Part shown: one piece after another, positions 43,922 to 52,431 of the stretch
How the letters are laid out: each line of letters begins with the position of its first letter
Position numbering within the stretch: the stretch's first letter is position 1
Origin: Paenibacillus cellulosilyticus
GTDB lineage: Bacteria > Bacillota > Bacilli > Paenibacillales > Paenibacillaceae
Assembly (NCBI RefSeq): GCF_003182255.1
Contig: NZ_QGTQ01000006.1
Location: forward strand, 176,440-240,439
Length of the DNA stretch: 64,000 nucleotides
Reading direction: 5' to 3'
Translations under genes and position numbers: made by a program
Notes under the pieces: generated by a model
Database searches by the model: none
Seen by the model: the letters and a program-made list of their open reading frames with translations, nothing else
Told to the model about the DNA's origin: nothing

Positions 43922-45727
43922 GTGCGCCATCTTCTCGTCTATATTCAGAAGCTTCATCGATTCGCTGGTATTCAGCTTTATCTGAATATGTGTGGGATGA
44001 TGCTGAACAGTGTACTTGCAGGAATAAGTGTTGTACTTCTCATTCCACTCTTAAACCTATTGAACCTAACAGGTACACTTTCGAATAGCTCTGTAATCTC
44101 CTCCATTGCCAAACCGCTTCAACAACTCCCTTCTTCTGCTCAACTGCCTGCTGTTCTAGCTTTGTACGTAGTCTTGCTCATCACCCAAGCGACATTAGAG
44201 CGTTTCATTAGTCAGCGTAACATTCAGATGGAACAGCGTTTTATCCGCCATATTCGGACCGATATGTATGAAGCGATGCTGGAAGCGAATTGGCCATTTT
44301 TCTTACGCAAAAGAAAATCCGATCTCACGAACATCATGACGACGGAGCTCCCACGCGTCAGTTATGGCATCTTCACCTCCCTGCAATTAGTGATGAACCT
44401 GGTGTACACCGTAGTTCAGATCGGACTTGCCATTTGGCTGTCCTACCAATTAACAGCACTTGTTCTCATCTGCGGCTTGCTGCTCGTGTTCGTCACACGG
44501 AAGTTCGTCTTCGCTTCTCGCTCTCTAGGTGACGAGATGACCTCTCTTATGCAGACGTATATGGCAGGGATGACGGAACATTTTAACGGGATCAAAGACA
44601 TTAAGAGCAATCGGACCGAGCAGCAGCATGCCCTCTGGTTCCGCAACCTCACGAAACAAATGGAGCGCAATGTCGTCCATTTCTCACGCGTGCAGTCCAT
44701 CTCGCAGTATTATTACAAAGTCGCCGCAGGCGTCTTTATCGTTCTTTTCGTCTATATCGCAACTGCTTTTGTTCACGTGCAGCCTTCTATGCTGCTCCTG
44801 ATCGTTGTCATCTTCTCTCGACTGTGGCCCAAATTCGCATCGCTTCAAGCAGGATGGGAAAATATCGCGCAAATACTCCCTGCCTGCAAAGCGCTGCTCG
44901 ATCTACATACGGAATCCGAACAAGCCAGAGAGTTCAATCTAAAGCAGCTCTCTGTGGACATAGACTCCAAATGGCGGATGTGGCATGGCATCGAATGCCG
45001 CGATATCAGCTATCAATACGATACGAGATTTGCCACGTATGCACTGCGCCACATTCACTTGCATATTCAAGCGAACAGCATGGTCGCGATCGTAGGCAAA
45101 TCCGGCGCTGGCAAAAGCACGCTCATCGATTTGCTTATCGGCTTAATCGAACCGCAGCAGGGTGAAATCCTAATAGACGGCGTACCGATTCAACATTGCG
45201 CGGCACAATTCCGCCGGATGGTCAGCTATGTTTCACAGGATCCATTCCTATTCCACCTAACCCTTCGGGAAAATTTACGTATGGGTGCACCCGATGCATC
45301 TGAAGAAAAGCTGTGGGAAGCACTTCGCTTCTCCGCTGCACACGAGTTCGTCAAGAAGCTCCCGCAAGGACTCGATACCGTGATTGGCGATCGAGGCGTT
45401 CGCCTATCTGGTGGTGAACGGCAGCGCATCGTACTGGCTCGCGCTATTCTTCGTAACCCGTCCGTTCTTATTCTCGATGAAGCGACGAGTGCGCTAGATA
45501 GCGAGAATGAGGTGCACATCCAACAAGCGCTCGAACGAATTCGCGGCACGATGACGATTATCGTCATCGCCCATCGACTGTCTACGATCCGCAATGCCGA
45601 TCAAGTGATTGTTTTGGATCAAGGCACTATCGTTCAGCAAGGGAGCTACCAACAGCTCGCCCAAGCATCAGACGGTTTATTCAGCCACCTGTTGAAGCAT
45701 CAGGAGCTGGAGGTTGTTCATCATTAA
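43922..45727 (+). CDS. ABC exporter of the lasso peptide (D protein)
   Basis: The start is GTG 43922, 7 bases after AAGGAGG. The 601-residue half-transporter has a six-helix type I exporter domain (about 1-310; SVLAGISVVLLIPLLNLLNL, ALYVVLLITQATLERF). Its ATPase has Walker A VGKSGAGKST, Q-loop SYVSQDPFLF, signature RLSGGERQRI, Walker B VLILDEATSALD and the switch AHRLS. There is no N-terminal C39 peptidase domain, so it cannot cleave the leader. In lasso systems the exporter secretes the mature peptide and gives immunity. It ends the operon at a strong terminator. Confidence 0.92.
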   Translation: MRHLLVYIQKLHRFAGIQLYLNMCGMMLNSVLAGISVVLLIPLLNLLNLTGTLSNSSVISSIAKPLQQLPSSAQLPAVLALYVVLLITQATLERFISQRNIQMEQRFIRHIRTDMYEAMLEANWPFFLRKRKSDLTNIMTTELPRVSYGIFTSLQLVMNLVYTVVQIGLAIWLSYQLTALVLICGLLLVFVTRKFVFASRSLGDEMTSLMQTYMAGMTEHFNGIKDIKSNRTEQQHALWFRNLTKQMERNVVHFSRVQSISQYYYKVAAGVFIVLFVYIATAFVHVQPSMLLLIVVIFSRLWPKFASLQAGWENIAQILPACKALLDLHTESEQAREFNLKQLSVDIDSKWRMWHGIECRDISYQYDTRFATYALRHIHLHIQANSMVAIVGKSGAGKSTLIDLLIGLIEPQQGEILIDGVPIQHCAAQFRRMVSYVSQDPFLFHLTLRENLRMGAPDASEEKLWEALRFSAAHEFVKKLPQGLDTVIGDRGVRLSGGERQRIVLARAILRNPSVLILDEATSALDSENEVHIQQALERIRGTMTIIVIAHRLSTIRNADQVIVLDQGTIVQQGSYQQLAQASDGLFSHLLKHQELEVVHH

Positions 45728-45733
45728 CGCAAG

Positions 45734-45768
45734 GAAGGCTTACGGAACGCACTCGTCCGTAAGCCTTC
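45734..45768 (+). terminator. Terminator of the lasso operon
   Basis: GAAGGCTTACGGA and TCCGTAAGCCTTC are perfect 13-base arms around nine bases, followed by TTTTG. It ends the operon before the converging SMI1/KNR4 gene, excluding further cotranscribed lasso genes. Confidence 0.95.
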
Positions 45769-45786
45769 TTTTGTTACAACATATTA

Positions 45787-46368
45787 TTAGATCTGATAGT
45801 CCGCTTCCCACATATCCATAATGTCGCTCCAGAACCGGATAGGCTTTATGCTGTCATAATCGATTTCATCATACGATTTGAGACCAAATTCAACCATCAA
45901 GTAAGCGTACAAATTCTCGCCGTAATAAATAATGTCCGTCTGATACACCGATAGGATCGGGTTTCCCGCTTCCGCAGGCGTCTCAGGGATATAACGGTGG
46001 GCATAGATCGGAATGAGCTTTGGTGCTTTATGGTACTCTGCTTCGCACTTCGCTTTCGCTTCTTCTACATTCGATGGCTTAGAACCCCACTCATAGTACC
46101 AGAATTTGTTCTGCTCGACATCGAGAAGCAAACCTTCTAGACACCAATTCATCCTACTGTGAATTTGTGCGATGTTGTGCTCGCTGTTATCTCTCCAGTT
46201 AATAAACTTGTCAGAGATCGGCATCGCAATGGACAAGAACTCTTTGTAATCGGGTGGGAACTGAAAGCCATAACGGTGCTCGATCTGGTCAAACTCATTC
46301 GGAGACAAACCATGGGTGAATCGTGCTCCTGCTGCCTTCAAGCGATCGATCAGTTCGATATAATCCAT
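45787..46368 (-). CDS. SMI1/KNR4-family protein
   Basis: ATG 46368 lies 6 bases after GAAGGAGGG and gives 193 residues. The opening LIDRLKAAGARFTHGLSPNE, then IEHRYGFQFPPDYKEFLSIA, is the SMI1/KNR4 (SUKH) signature; later comes FWYYEWGSKPSNVEEA and IPIYAHRYIP. Bacterial SUKH proteins often serve as immunity proteins against polymorphic nuclease toxins, but many are solitary. No toxin gene is adjacent. It converges on the lasso operon without functional sign of belonging to it. Confidence 0.88.
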   Translation of the reverse strand: MDYIELIDRLKAAGARFTHGLSPNEFDQIEHRYGFQFPPDYKEFLSIAMPISDKFINWRDNSEHNIAQIHSRMNWCLEGLLLDVEQNKFWYYEWGSKPSNVEEAKAKCEAEYHKAPKLIPIYAHRYIPETPAEAGNPILSVYQTDIIYYGENLYAYLMVEFGLKSYDEIDYDSIKPIRFWSDIMDMWEADYQI

Positions 46369-46467
46369 GTGCATCCCTCCTTCATTTACTTATTTTCAAA
46401 TAACATCTATTCATTTATTCTAATCGGCAACGCCATACACAGCAAGATGCCAGCCGTCTACTATCTA

Positions 46468-46989
46468 CTAGACAGGCAGCAGCTCTTCCATTCGGAACAA
46501 GGAACGGAACAGTAGATTCGCATTCGCTAGATTCGTTCTTCCAATTGGTTCTCGCGCGATGACACTGACTACAGACTCTACCCGGGCATCATATTTCTTG
46601 AGATCTTCAGCGCTTAGAAGAATCTGCCCGCCTGTCGTTACGACATCTTCGATGATGCAGACCCGTTTTCCTGCAATATCTGTTCCTTCTGCGAGCTTAC
46701 ATGTTCCGTATTCCTTTGCCTTCTTCCTGACGAACACAGCCGGAATGCCTGTCTTAAGCGCTAGAGCCGTTGCGATCGGAATGCCGCCGACCTCGAGTCC
46801 AGCGAGGATTTCCGTTCCGGCAGGAATTAATGGCGCTAGCTGATCTGCGATTGCTGCCAATATAGTGGGATTCGATTCGAATAAGTATTTGTCAAAATAG
46901 TGGTCCGAGGTATTGCCCGATCTCAGTGTGAAATGGCCGGTCAAATGTGCGATGTTATAGATTTGTGCCGCTAGCTCTGTTCTATCCAT
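46468..46989 (-). CDS. pyrE: Orotate phosphoribosyltransferase
   Basis: The 173-residue enzyme has the PRPP-binding motif VCIIEDVVTTGGQIL, the flexible-loop region FVRKKAKEYGTCKL, and the start MDRTELAAQIYNIAHLTGHF with FTLRSGNTSDHYFDKY, all typical of OPRTases. It makes OMP from orotate and PRPP in pyrimidine synthesis. It is shorter than the roughly 210-residue Bacillus pyrE product and stands outside a pyr operon, so it may be a second copy or the phosphoribosyltransferase may act on another base. No pyrimidine attenuator (PyrR box) was recognised upstream. Confidence 0.87.
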   Translation of the reverse strand: MDRTELAAQIYNIAHLTGHFTLRSGNTSDHYFDKYLFESNPTILAAIADQLAPLIPAGTEILAGLEVGGIPIATALALKTGIPAVFVRKKAKEYGTCKLAEGTDIAGKRVCIIEDVVTTGGQILLSAEDLKKYDARVESVVSVIAREPIGRTNLANANLLFRSLFRMEELLPV

Positions 46990-47146
46990 CTCAAGGTCCC
47001 CCGTTCTCTTATTCCATTATTTGTGCCATTGAACAGGATACTCGCACGGATAAAGGATGTCTAACAAAAACATTTTTACCAACGAGATAGAAAATTTTAT
47101 TACACTTGGTTTATCAGGACGTTCACCATTCATTCCTATTAAAAAA

Positions 47147-47164
47147 GCTGTCCGATTGGACAGC
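47147..47164 (-). terminator. Terminator downstream of the Nudix gene
   Basis: GCTGTCC and GGACAGC pair around GATT; on the minus strand six T follow. It terminates the hypothetical-Nudix pair. Confidence 0.85.
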
Positions 47165-47260
47165 CGTGGATCATTCATTATTCAACTGTAATACGATTTG
47201 CTTCAATTCCAACAAGTCATTGATTACGACAACTACTAAATGTCTCCGAAATGACTGAGG

Positions 47261-47686
47261 TTATCGTCGATTGACGAGAGCCGCTCTTCTTAAACTTTCC
47301 TGCGTCCATGGCATCGTTTTCGGATGATTCATAATTTCCTCATAGGTTAACCAATGGACGTCTTCTACTTCGTCGGGACTCTTGCTGTGCGCTGTGCCAC
47401 CTACATAGTCGCATAGGAACACCATATTAATGACATGACGACCGTCACCCGTAACGAAGGACGAGCTGTATACGAACGTCACGGTATCCGCGATCTCAAC
47501 GCCAACCTCCTCAAAAACCTCCCGCTTCACAGTCCGCTCTACGATCTCGGGACCTTGATCCTCTAAGTCTACCTTTCCGCCTACAAGCGACAATGTCCCT
47601 CCAGCATGCTCCTCTTGAGCACTGCGTGTAATCACAAGCCATTGATCATCCCGGCATATTGCCGCTACAACGTTTACGATGAACAT
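47261..47686 (-). CDS. Nudix hydrolase
   Basis: Started at ATG 47686 (AGGAG 8 bases upstream) the protein has 141 residues. The Nudix box appears as GGKVDLEDQGPEIVERTVKR followed by EVFEEVGVEI, with the REVFEEVG core intact and a few extra residues between the Gly and the first Glu. Such enzymes cleave nucleoside diphosphates linked to another moiety. It follows the 181-residue unknown protein closely (28 bases) in the same direction, implying cotranscription. The substrate is not predictable. Confidence 0.88.
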   Translation of the reverse strand: MFIVNVVAAICRDDQWLVITRSAQEEHAGGTLSLVGGKVDLEDQGPEIVERTVKREVFEEVGVEIADTVTFVYSSSFVTGDGRHVINMVFLCDYVGGTAHSKSPDEVEDVHWLTYEEIMNHPKTMPWTQESLRRAALVNRR

Positions 47687-47714
47687 AGGGTTGTCTCCTC
47701 TCATGATGGCTCAG

Positions 47715-48260
47715 TCAATCAATAGGGCCAAATCTAGCATAGTCCTCTTCATAGGACGCTTTTGTTTCTTCGTAGGAGGGAATGTCTAAGAACACGATGT
47801 TTTCAACATCCCTCTGCAGAAACTCTCTTGCTAGTATTGTGACATGGTCAGAGATACTTTCCCTATCCCAAGCATCCACCTGCTTCGACCATACATAGAT
47901 ATAGGTTGGCTTGAGGCCCTTCTCATTCAGAGGTGCGGAATGATTCACTTGGTATGACTCATCCTCTTCATCTCTCGGATAAATGTAGCTATACCCGATT
48001 TCCTTATCTCCGTCGATGAATGATTGAATTTTCTCCATATACGCATTATCACTCGATCCATCGGTCTCATCGAGTTCGCTGTTCAGATGGTCTATTAGAC
48101 AAGGAAGCGTCAATAGATCAAAATAAGCTAGACGATTGTTTTGTTCCTTATCGGAAAACAATGTGATTTCATCATTGCAACTTTTATTCGTGAAGCCGTA
48201 CACGCCATACCAGAACAGCCAGTGTCGAACATGAATATATAATGTGTCTACGTTGATCAC
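47715..48260 (-). CDS. Hypothetical protein upstream of the Nudix gene
   Basis: A 181-residue acidic protein (GTG start at 48260; ribosome site not convincing, so the start is uncertain). It contains HVRHWLFWYGVYGFTNKSC near the start and an ending EETKASYEEDYARFGPID; no signal peptide, membrane segment or motif known to me. It is closely followed by the Nudix gene. I do not recognise the family. Confidence 0.5.
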   Translation of the reverse strand: MINVDTLYIHVRHWLFWYGVYGFTNKSCNDEITLFSDKEQNNRLAYFDLLTLPCLIDHLNSELDETDGSSDNAYMEKIQSFIDGDKEIGYSYIYPRDEEDESYQVNHSAPLNEKGLKPTYIYVWSKQVDAWDRESISDHVTILAREFLQRDVENIVFLDIPSYEETKASYEEDYARFGPID

Positions 48261-48384
48261 CTTCTACCATTATTTCAAAACAGATCGCATCGCATTGCGA
48301 ATAACTGAACAAAAAGGTTATGATGAGACATCTCCATCGGCAATCTATAACCATTTGTTACCACATCATAAAGGAGTCTGAATC

Positions 48385-49368
48385 ATGAAATATCGTCATT
48401 TAGGAAGAAGCGGACTTGAAGTATCGGCACTTGGACTTGGCACGAACGCGTTCGGCAAACGCGCCGATCAATCCACATCTATCCAAATTATACATCATGC
48501 TGTCGATCGTGGAATTAATTTCATTGATACAGCTAATATTTATGCAGGTACAGAGTCCGAGCGGATCATTGGTGAAGCACTGATTGGCAAACGGCATCAG
48601 GTTGTACTCGCTACCAAAGCCGGTCTTGTTAGAGGAACTGGACCTAATGAAAGCGGTTCGTCCCGCATTCACATCCAACAGGAATTGGAACAAAGTCTTC
48701 GCCGATTGAAAACCGACTATGTCGATCTGTACCAGATCCATACGTTTGATCCTTATACACCGCTTGATGAGACGTTGCGCGCATTGGACGATATGGTTCG
48801 CTCAGGCAAGGTTCGCTACATTGGCGCTTCCAATTATGCAGCCTGGGAATTCATGAAGGCACTTGGCATTAGTGAGTTCAATGGATTGGCTCGTTACACA
48901 TCCACTCAGAACAGCTATTCGCTCGCCGATCGTACACCTGAGCTGGAGCTCGTTCCGTTGTGCGTCGATCAAGGCGTTGGCATTATTCCTTATTTCCCAC
49001 TCGCCGGAGGCATCCTTAGCGGCAAGTATGGTGGTACTAATGCAATCCCTGTTGGCTCCAGGGCGAATACAGATCCGAACTTCAGCAAGTTTCTTGACGA
49101 TCGAACAATCACGTTAGCACGCGAAGTTGAGACAATCGCGCAGCAGCACGGTTGCAGCTCAAGCAGCCTCTCCCTTGCATGGCTTATGGACAGGCCTGCT
49201 GTTTCCACGGTTATTGTTGGTGCGACGCGTGTGGAGCAGCTGGAGGATAATTTGAAATGCGTCGATCTGAAGCTTTCGGAGGCTACCGTCAAACAGCTGG
49301 ATGACATTAGCAGCCCGTTTGTATATGGCAAGCCATTTGCCGTTTATCGACTGCCAGCCAAGTCCTAA
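48385..49368 (+). CDS. Aldo/keto reductase
   Basis: This 327-residue protein begins MKYRHLGRSGLEVSALGLGT, with GINFIDTANIYAGTESERII (catalytic Asp, Tyr), VVLATKAGLVRG (Lys) and LYQIHTFDPYTPLDETLRAL (His). The C-terminal VIVGATRVEQLEDNLK is the NADPH-contact region. It belongs to the same general Kv-beta-like group as the reductase at 25488-26426 but is not a close duplicate. AAAGGAG lies before ATG. It is separately transcribed; no function beyond carbonyl reduction can be named. Confidence 0.92.
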   Translation: MKYRHLGRSGLEVSALGLGTNAFGKRADQSTSIQIIHHAVDRGINFIDTANIYAGTESERIIGEALIGKRHQVVLATKAGLVRGTGPNESGSSRIHIQQELEQSLRRLKTDYVDLYQIHTFDPYTPLDETLRALDDMVRSGKVRYIGASNYAAWEFMKALGISEFNGLARYTSTQNSYSLADRTPELELVPLCVDQGVGIIPYFPLAGGILSGKYGGTNAIPVGSRANTDPNFSKFLDDRTITLAREVETIAQQHGCSSSSLSLAWLMDRPAVSTVIVGATRVEQLEDNLKCVDLKLSEATVKQLDDISSPFVYGKPFAVYRLPAKS

Positions 49369-49474
49369 TTCAATGACTCAACTGCAGGTTGAATCATCGA
49401 AAAACTCAATTATCCGGTTATTGTTCGTTCCACACCGTTCCAATTAGAATGAGTGTACATAAGGAGCGTGAGGA

Positions 49475-50329
49475 ATGTTGAAGGACAAATTGGCACGTAA
49501 CATCAGCATCTATCGCAAAGAAAAAGGACTGACACAGGAGGAGCTCGCGCAGCTCCTTCGCATATCGTCTCAAGCGGTGTCCAAATGGGAAAATGCCCAG
49601 ACAATGCCCGATATTTCGCTGCTGCCATCCCTTTCCCGCATTCTTGAGGTAAGCGTCGACAAGCTTCTTGGCTATGTCGCGCAGGATAAGCGGATTACGA
49701 TTTACGAGGATGAATATCTGACCGAGGAATACTACTGGGGCACCGAGCCGAATACGGCGTGCTATCAAGTGCTGCAGCTCATGCCGCCAACGAAGCATTT
49801 GAAGCTGCTCGACGTCGGTTGCGGCGAAGGCAAAGACGCCGTATTTTTCGCACGAAATGGCTATGACGTAAGTGCATTTGATCTAACAGACGCTGGCATT
49901 GAGAAAACACGCCGGCTTGCCGACCAAACAGGCGTTCATGTGAATGTATTCAAGGCCGATCTACTAGAGTTTCGATTGGACACGCATTATGACATTATTT
50001 TCTCGAGCGGCGTGCTGCATTACATCAAGCCGGATTATCGCGAAGAGATTTTCGATAACTATAAACGATTTACGAATGACAACGGCATCCATGTGCTCAA
50101 TGTGTTCGTGAATAAGCCGTTCATCGCGCCACCGCCAGAGAAGGAAACGAATGCTTACAAATGGCGCTCTGGCGAACTCCTTGCGCATTACCATGACTGG
50201 CTCATTCGCGACAGCGCAGAGATCGTCTTCGACTGCAATTCATCCGGGATTCCTCATAAACATGCCATGACCACAATGGCTGCGCAAAAGGTTACTTCGC
50301 TTGGTTCATGTCACGTCTGCGGTAACTGA
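49475..50329 (+). CDS. HTH (XRE)-SAM methyltransferase fusion protein
   Basis: Residues 1-70 form an XRE-type helix-turn-helix (KLARNISIYRKEKGLTQEEL, ISSQAVSKWENAQTMPD). Residues about 105-250 form a class I methyltransferase with motif I LLDVGCGEGKDAVFFA, the acidic strand VSAFDLTDAGIEK and motif IV YDIIFSSGVLHYIKP. The C-terminus ends with a CHVCGN pair. The methyltransferase resembles the TehB/small-molecule type rather than a DNA methylase. Such fusions could act as a methyl-transferring enzyme that controls its own gene. AAGGAGCGTGAGGA precedes the ATG and a terminator follows. Confidence 0.88.
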   Translation: MLKDKLARNISIYRKEKGLTQEELAQLLRISSQAVSKWENAQTMPDISLLPSLSRILEVSVDKLLGYVAQDKRITIYEDEYLTEEYYWGTEPNTACYQVLQLMPPTKHLKLLDVGCGEGKDAVFFARNGYDVSAFDLTDAGIEKTRRLADQTGVHVNVFKADLLEFRLDTHYDIIFSSGVLHYIKPDYREEIFDNYKRFTNDNGIHVLNVFVNKPFIAPPPEKETNAYKWRSGELLAHYHDWLIRDSAEIVFDCNSSGIPHKHAMTTMAAQKVTSLGSCHVCGN

Positions 50330-50338
50330 GAACATCAA

Positions 50339-50366
50339 AAAGAGGGGCTCCGAGGAGCTCCTCTTT
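50339..50366 (+). terminator. Terminator after the HTH-methyltransferase gene
   Basis: AAAGAGG-GCTCC and GGAGC-CCTCTTT pair in a nearly perfect hairpin followed by a T-rich stretch. Confidence 0.8.
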
Positions 50367-50397
50367 CGTTTTGTCGTCGCGATAGATGGATGTAAAG

Positions 50398-50844
50398 CTA
50401 ATGGAAATTCGGTCTCATCACGACCTTATCTGCTATCTGCTGTCCAAGATCGCCTACTTGTTCGCTCAACACGCCAAGTGCTTTCTCTTTCTCAGCTGCG
50501 ATGTCTCGCAGCGCATTTTCTTTAAATTGCTCGGCCTCTTCTCGAACTTGTTGAATCATTGCTTCCGCTTGTTTCAAGCTCTCCATTCTCGATTGCTCGA
50601 TGAGCCCTTTAGCTTCCTTAACAGCGGACTGGATTAATTGCTGCTTCTCGAAGACTAACAGATTGGATTCGTTAAGCTGATCTTGAGCTGCTTGACTCTG
50701 ACTCGCAAGCAACAGTTTGCGCTGCTCCATGATTGTTAACAACGGACCGAAAACATATTTACGTAGGATGACGTACAAAATGAGGAACACAACAAGCTGA
50801 ATAATGAAGGTTGAAGCAAACGATGGGGAAATAAGCGCGTTCAC
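50398..50844 (-). CDS. ATP synthase subunit b-like protein (orphan)
   Basis: The 148-residue protein has one N-terminal membrane helix (FIIQLVVFLILYVILRKYVF), the FGPLLTIMEQRK motif that follows the helix in F0 subunit b, and a long charged coiled coil rich in Gln, Glu and Lys to residue 140. This is the pattern of AtpF. No other atp gene is near. It may be a paralogue with a structural or sporulation role rather than the F0 stator. AGGAGTGG lies before the ATG. Confidence 0.75.
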   Translation of the reverse strand: MNALISPSFASTFIIQLVVFLILYVILRKYVFGPLLTIMEQRKLLLASQSQAAQDQLNESNLLVFEKQQLIQSAVKEAKGLIEQSRMESLKQAEAMIQQVREEAEQFKENALRDIAAEKEKALGVLSEQVGDLGQQIADKVVMRPNFH

Positions 50845-50971
50845 TGTACCACTCCTATTATCGCGTTATAGGCTGCCTCAAATCTAACCTCACAACTAGT
50901 ATACATAAATTTACACTATAGAAAGATTTGTACCTATGGCAATTTTATGAAAGCGCATTCTATAAATAAAA

Positions 50972-50990
50972 GCCCGCCATTAGGGCGAGC
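50972..50990 (-). terminator. Terminator of the uracil-DNA glycosylase-like gene
   Basis: On the minus strand GCTCGCC and GGCGGGC pair around CTAAT, followed by TTTTATTT. Confidence 0.88.
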
Positions 50991-51004
50991 CTTATCGTCG
51001 AGAT

Positions 51005-51589
51005 TTACTTTGTAATCCCGAGGGTACTCCACACCATCTCTCGGATCTCGGGCATTCTTTGCGCTTCGAACTGCGGATGCTCCTTAAACCATCTGACGTT
51101 AAGCGGTGAAGGATGCGGCATGACGACCGCTGGTTTGTTGTTGAGCGTATTGTTTTTGAAGACCAGATCAACGAAATTTTCACCCGGAAACAGATAATTG
51201 GCTGCTTTCGCCCCAACAATGGAAAACAGCTTATTATCGACCATCGACATATCCTGCGCCAGCCATTTCTTCGCACAAGATACCGGAGGAGGCTTGTCCC
51301 CTCCTTTACCGTTCTTGCCGGGGAAACATTTCGCGATTGACGTAATATAGAAATTGTCTTCATTGTAGAAGATCTCGTCTGTAATTTGATACCATTGATA
51401 CTTCAATTTATCTCCAGATGGATCGTTGAATGGCCGCCTCGTCAGATGTACGTTACTCGAAGGCGCTTGACTGATTTGCATGATTTTGGAATGCGGTGTG
51501 CCATGAAAAATAGGGATAGGCTTATGCCCAAACCTGCCTGCACAGTCCTGACAGGCAAGCACGCTTTCTCTAAACTTCTCAAATTCCAT
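51005..51589 (-). CDS. Uracil-DNA glycosylase superfamily protein
   Basis: This 194-residue protein has ACQDCAGRFGHKPIPIFHGT at the start, motif A region KIMQISQAPSS and motif B MPHPSPLNVRW, as in the UDG superfamily (HPSPLN-type loop). It carries a CQDC and a later CFPG and SCAKKW cysteine set that resembles the four-cysteine iron-sulfur pattern of family 4/5 glycosylases, but the spacing is not certain. It should excise uracil or related bases from DNA. It is monocistronic. Confidence 0.75.
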   Translation of the reverse strand: MEFEKFRESVLACQDCAGRFGHKPIPIFHGTPHSKIMQISQAPSSNVHLTRRPFNDPSGDKLKYQWYQITDEIFYNEDNFYITSIAKCFPGKNGKGGDKPPPVSCAKKWLAQDMSMVDNKLFSIVGAKAANYLFPGENFVDLVFKNNTLNNKPAVVMPHPSPLNVRWFKEHPQFEAQRMPEIREMVWSTLGITK

Positions 51590-51616
51590 CGTTAATTCCC
51601 TCTAGGCTTGTTTCTG

Positions 51617-52153
51617 TTAGTGTTCGTTGTTGAATTGATATTGCTTATAGCTCCCATTGTCCGAAGACAATCTCAAGATGTTCCCGTCTTCTGGTATGCC
51701 CTCAAAATAAGCCCCCATACATCCCGTCGTACATCTATGTCCAGCAATCAATATATTCACATTATCTGGGCCATATCGAGCTTCAAGCTCCTTCATGAAG
51801 TGAAAGATCCTAGCTACAAAAGTCCGAGTATCTTCAACACCTGGGTAGATTGTCGAATCAGGTGCAGCGCCAACCAGCTTCACTTCACTCCTCGCTAATC
51901 CATCGGCTTCCCCAAGATCAAATACATCGAGACGGTTATCAACCACTGTTCGCATACCTGTAGCAATCTCAGCCGTTTGGATGGCTCTTTCTTGCGGAGA
52001 GGAGAACACATAGTCAAACTTAACATCCTTAAGTGTATCCCTTAAGTGTTCCGCTTGCATAAGGCCTGTATCATTCAACGGCAGCCCACTTCTGCCCTGG
52101 AGTCTTCCCTCTCGGTTCCAATCCGTTTGACCATGTCTCACCACATAGATCAT
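51617..52153 (-). CDS. Histidine phosphatase family protein
   Basis: This 178-residue protein begins IYVVRHGQTDWNREGRLQGR, the phosphoglycerate-mutase-type RHG motif with the phosphorylated His. It continues FSSPQERAIQTAEIA (second Arg and Glu context) and ILIAGHRCTTGCMGAYF (second catalytic His). Typical substrates are phosphorylated metabolites such as alpha-ribazole phosphate or sugar phosphates; none is indicated here. It lies 27 bases after the UDG-like gene start, in the same direction, and may be cotranscribed with it. Confidence 0.9.
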   Translation of the reverse strand: MIYVVRHGQTDWNREGRLQGRSGLPLNDTGLMQAEHLRDTLKDVKFDYVFSSPQERAIQTAEIATGMRTVVDNRLDVFDLGEADGLARSEVKLVGAAPDSTIYPGVEDTRTFVARIFHFMKELEARYGPDNVNILIAGHRCTTGCMGAYFEGIPEDGNILRLSSDNGSYKQYQFNNEH

Positions 52154-52431
52154 TCAACAACCTCCCCCACTCATTTGAACATCGCGTCTATACGTTCACG
52201 ATCATAATTCAAAATCCAGTCGTTGCGTTTCACATATAATTCTCTAGTTGAAACTTCGAAGCAAACACTTCTTCCATTATCTTGTCAAACATCATAACCG
52301 TGTTTATTTTCTATCACCTCATCATTGTTCTCAATATTAACTCGAATGTAAATATTTATCATTATACCATATTAAAAATGCCCCTCAGCGAAATTTCGAT
52401 CGCCGAAGAGCATCGTTTACCCTTTTGATTC

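Noticed and set aside
43800..43985. 61-residue plus-strand ORF overlapping the precursor end and exporter start
   Set aside because: It is out of frame with both genes, lacks a ribosome site and is spanned by the GGGCCC hairpin.
45787..46368. SMI1/KNR4 gene as immunity gene of the lasso operon
   Set aside because: It is on the opposite strand beyond a strong terminator, and lasso immunity is normally given by the exporter. Proximity alone is no support.
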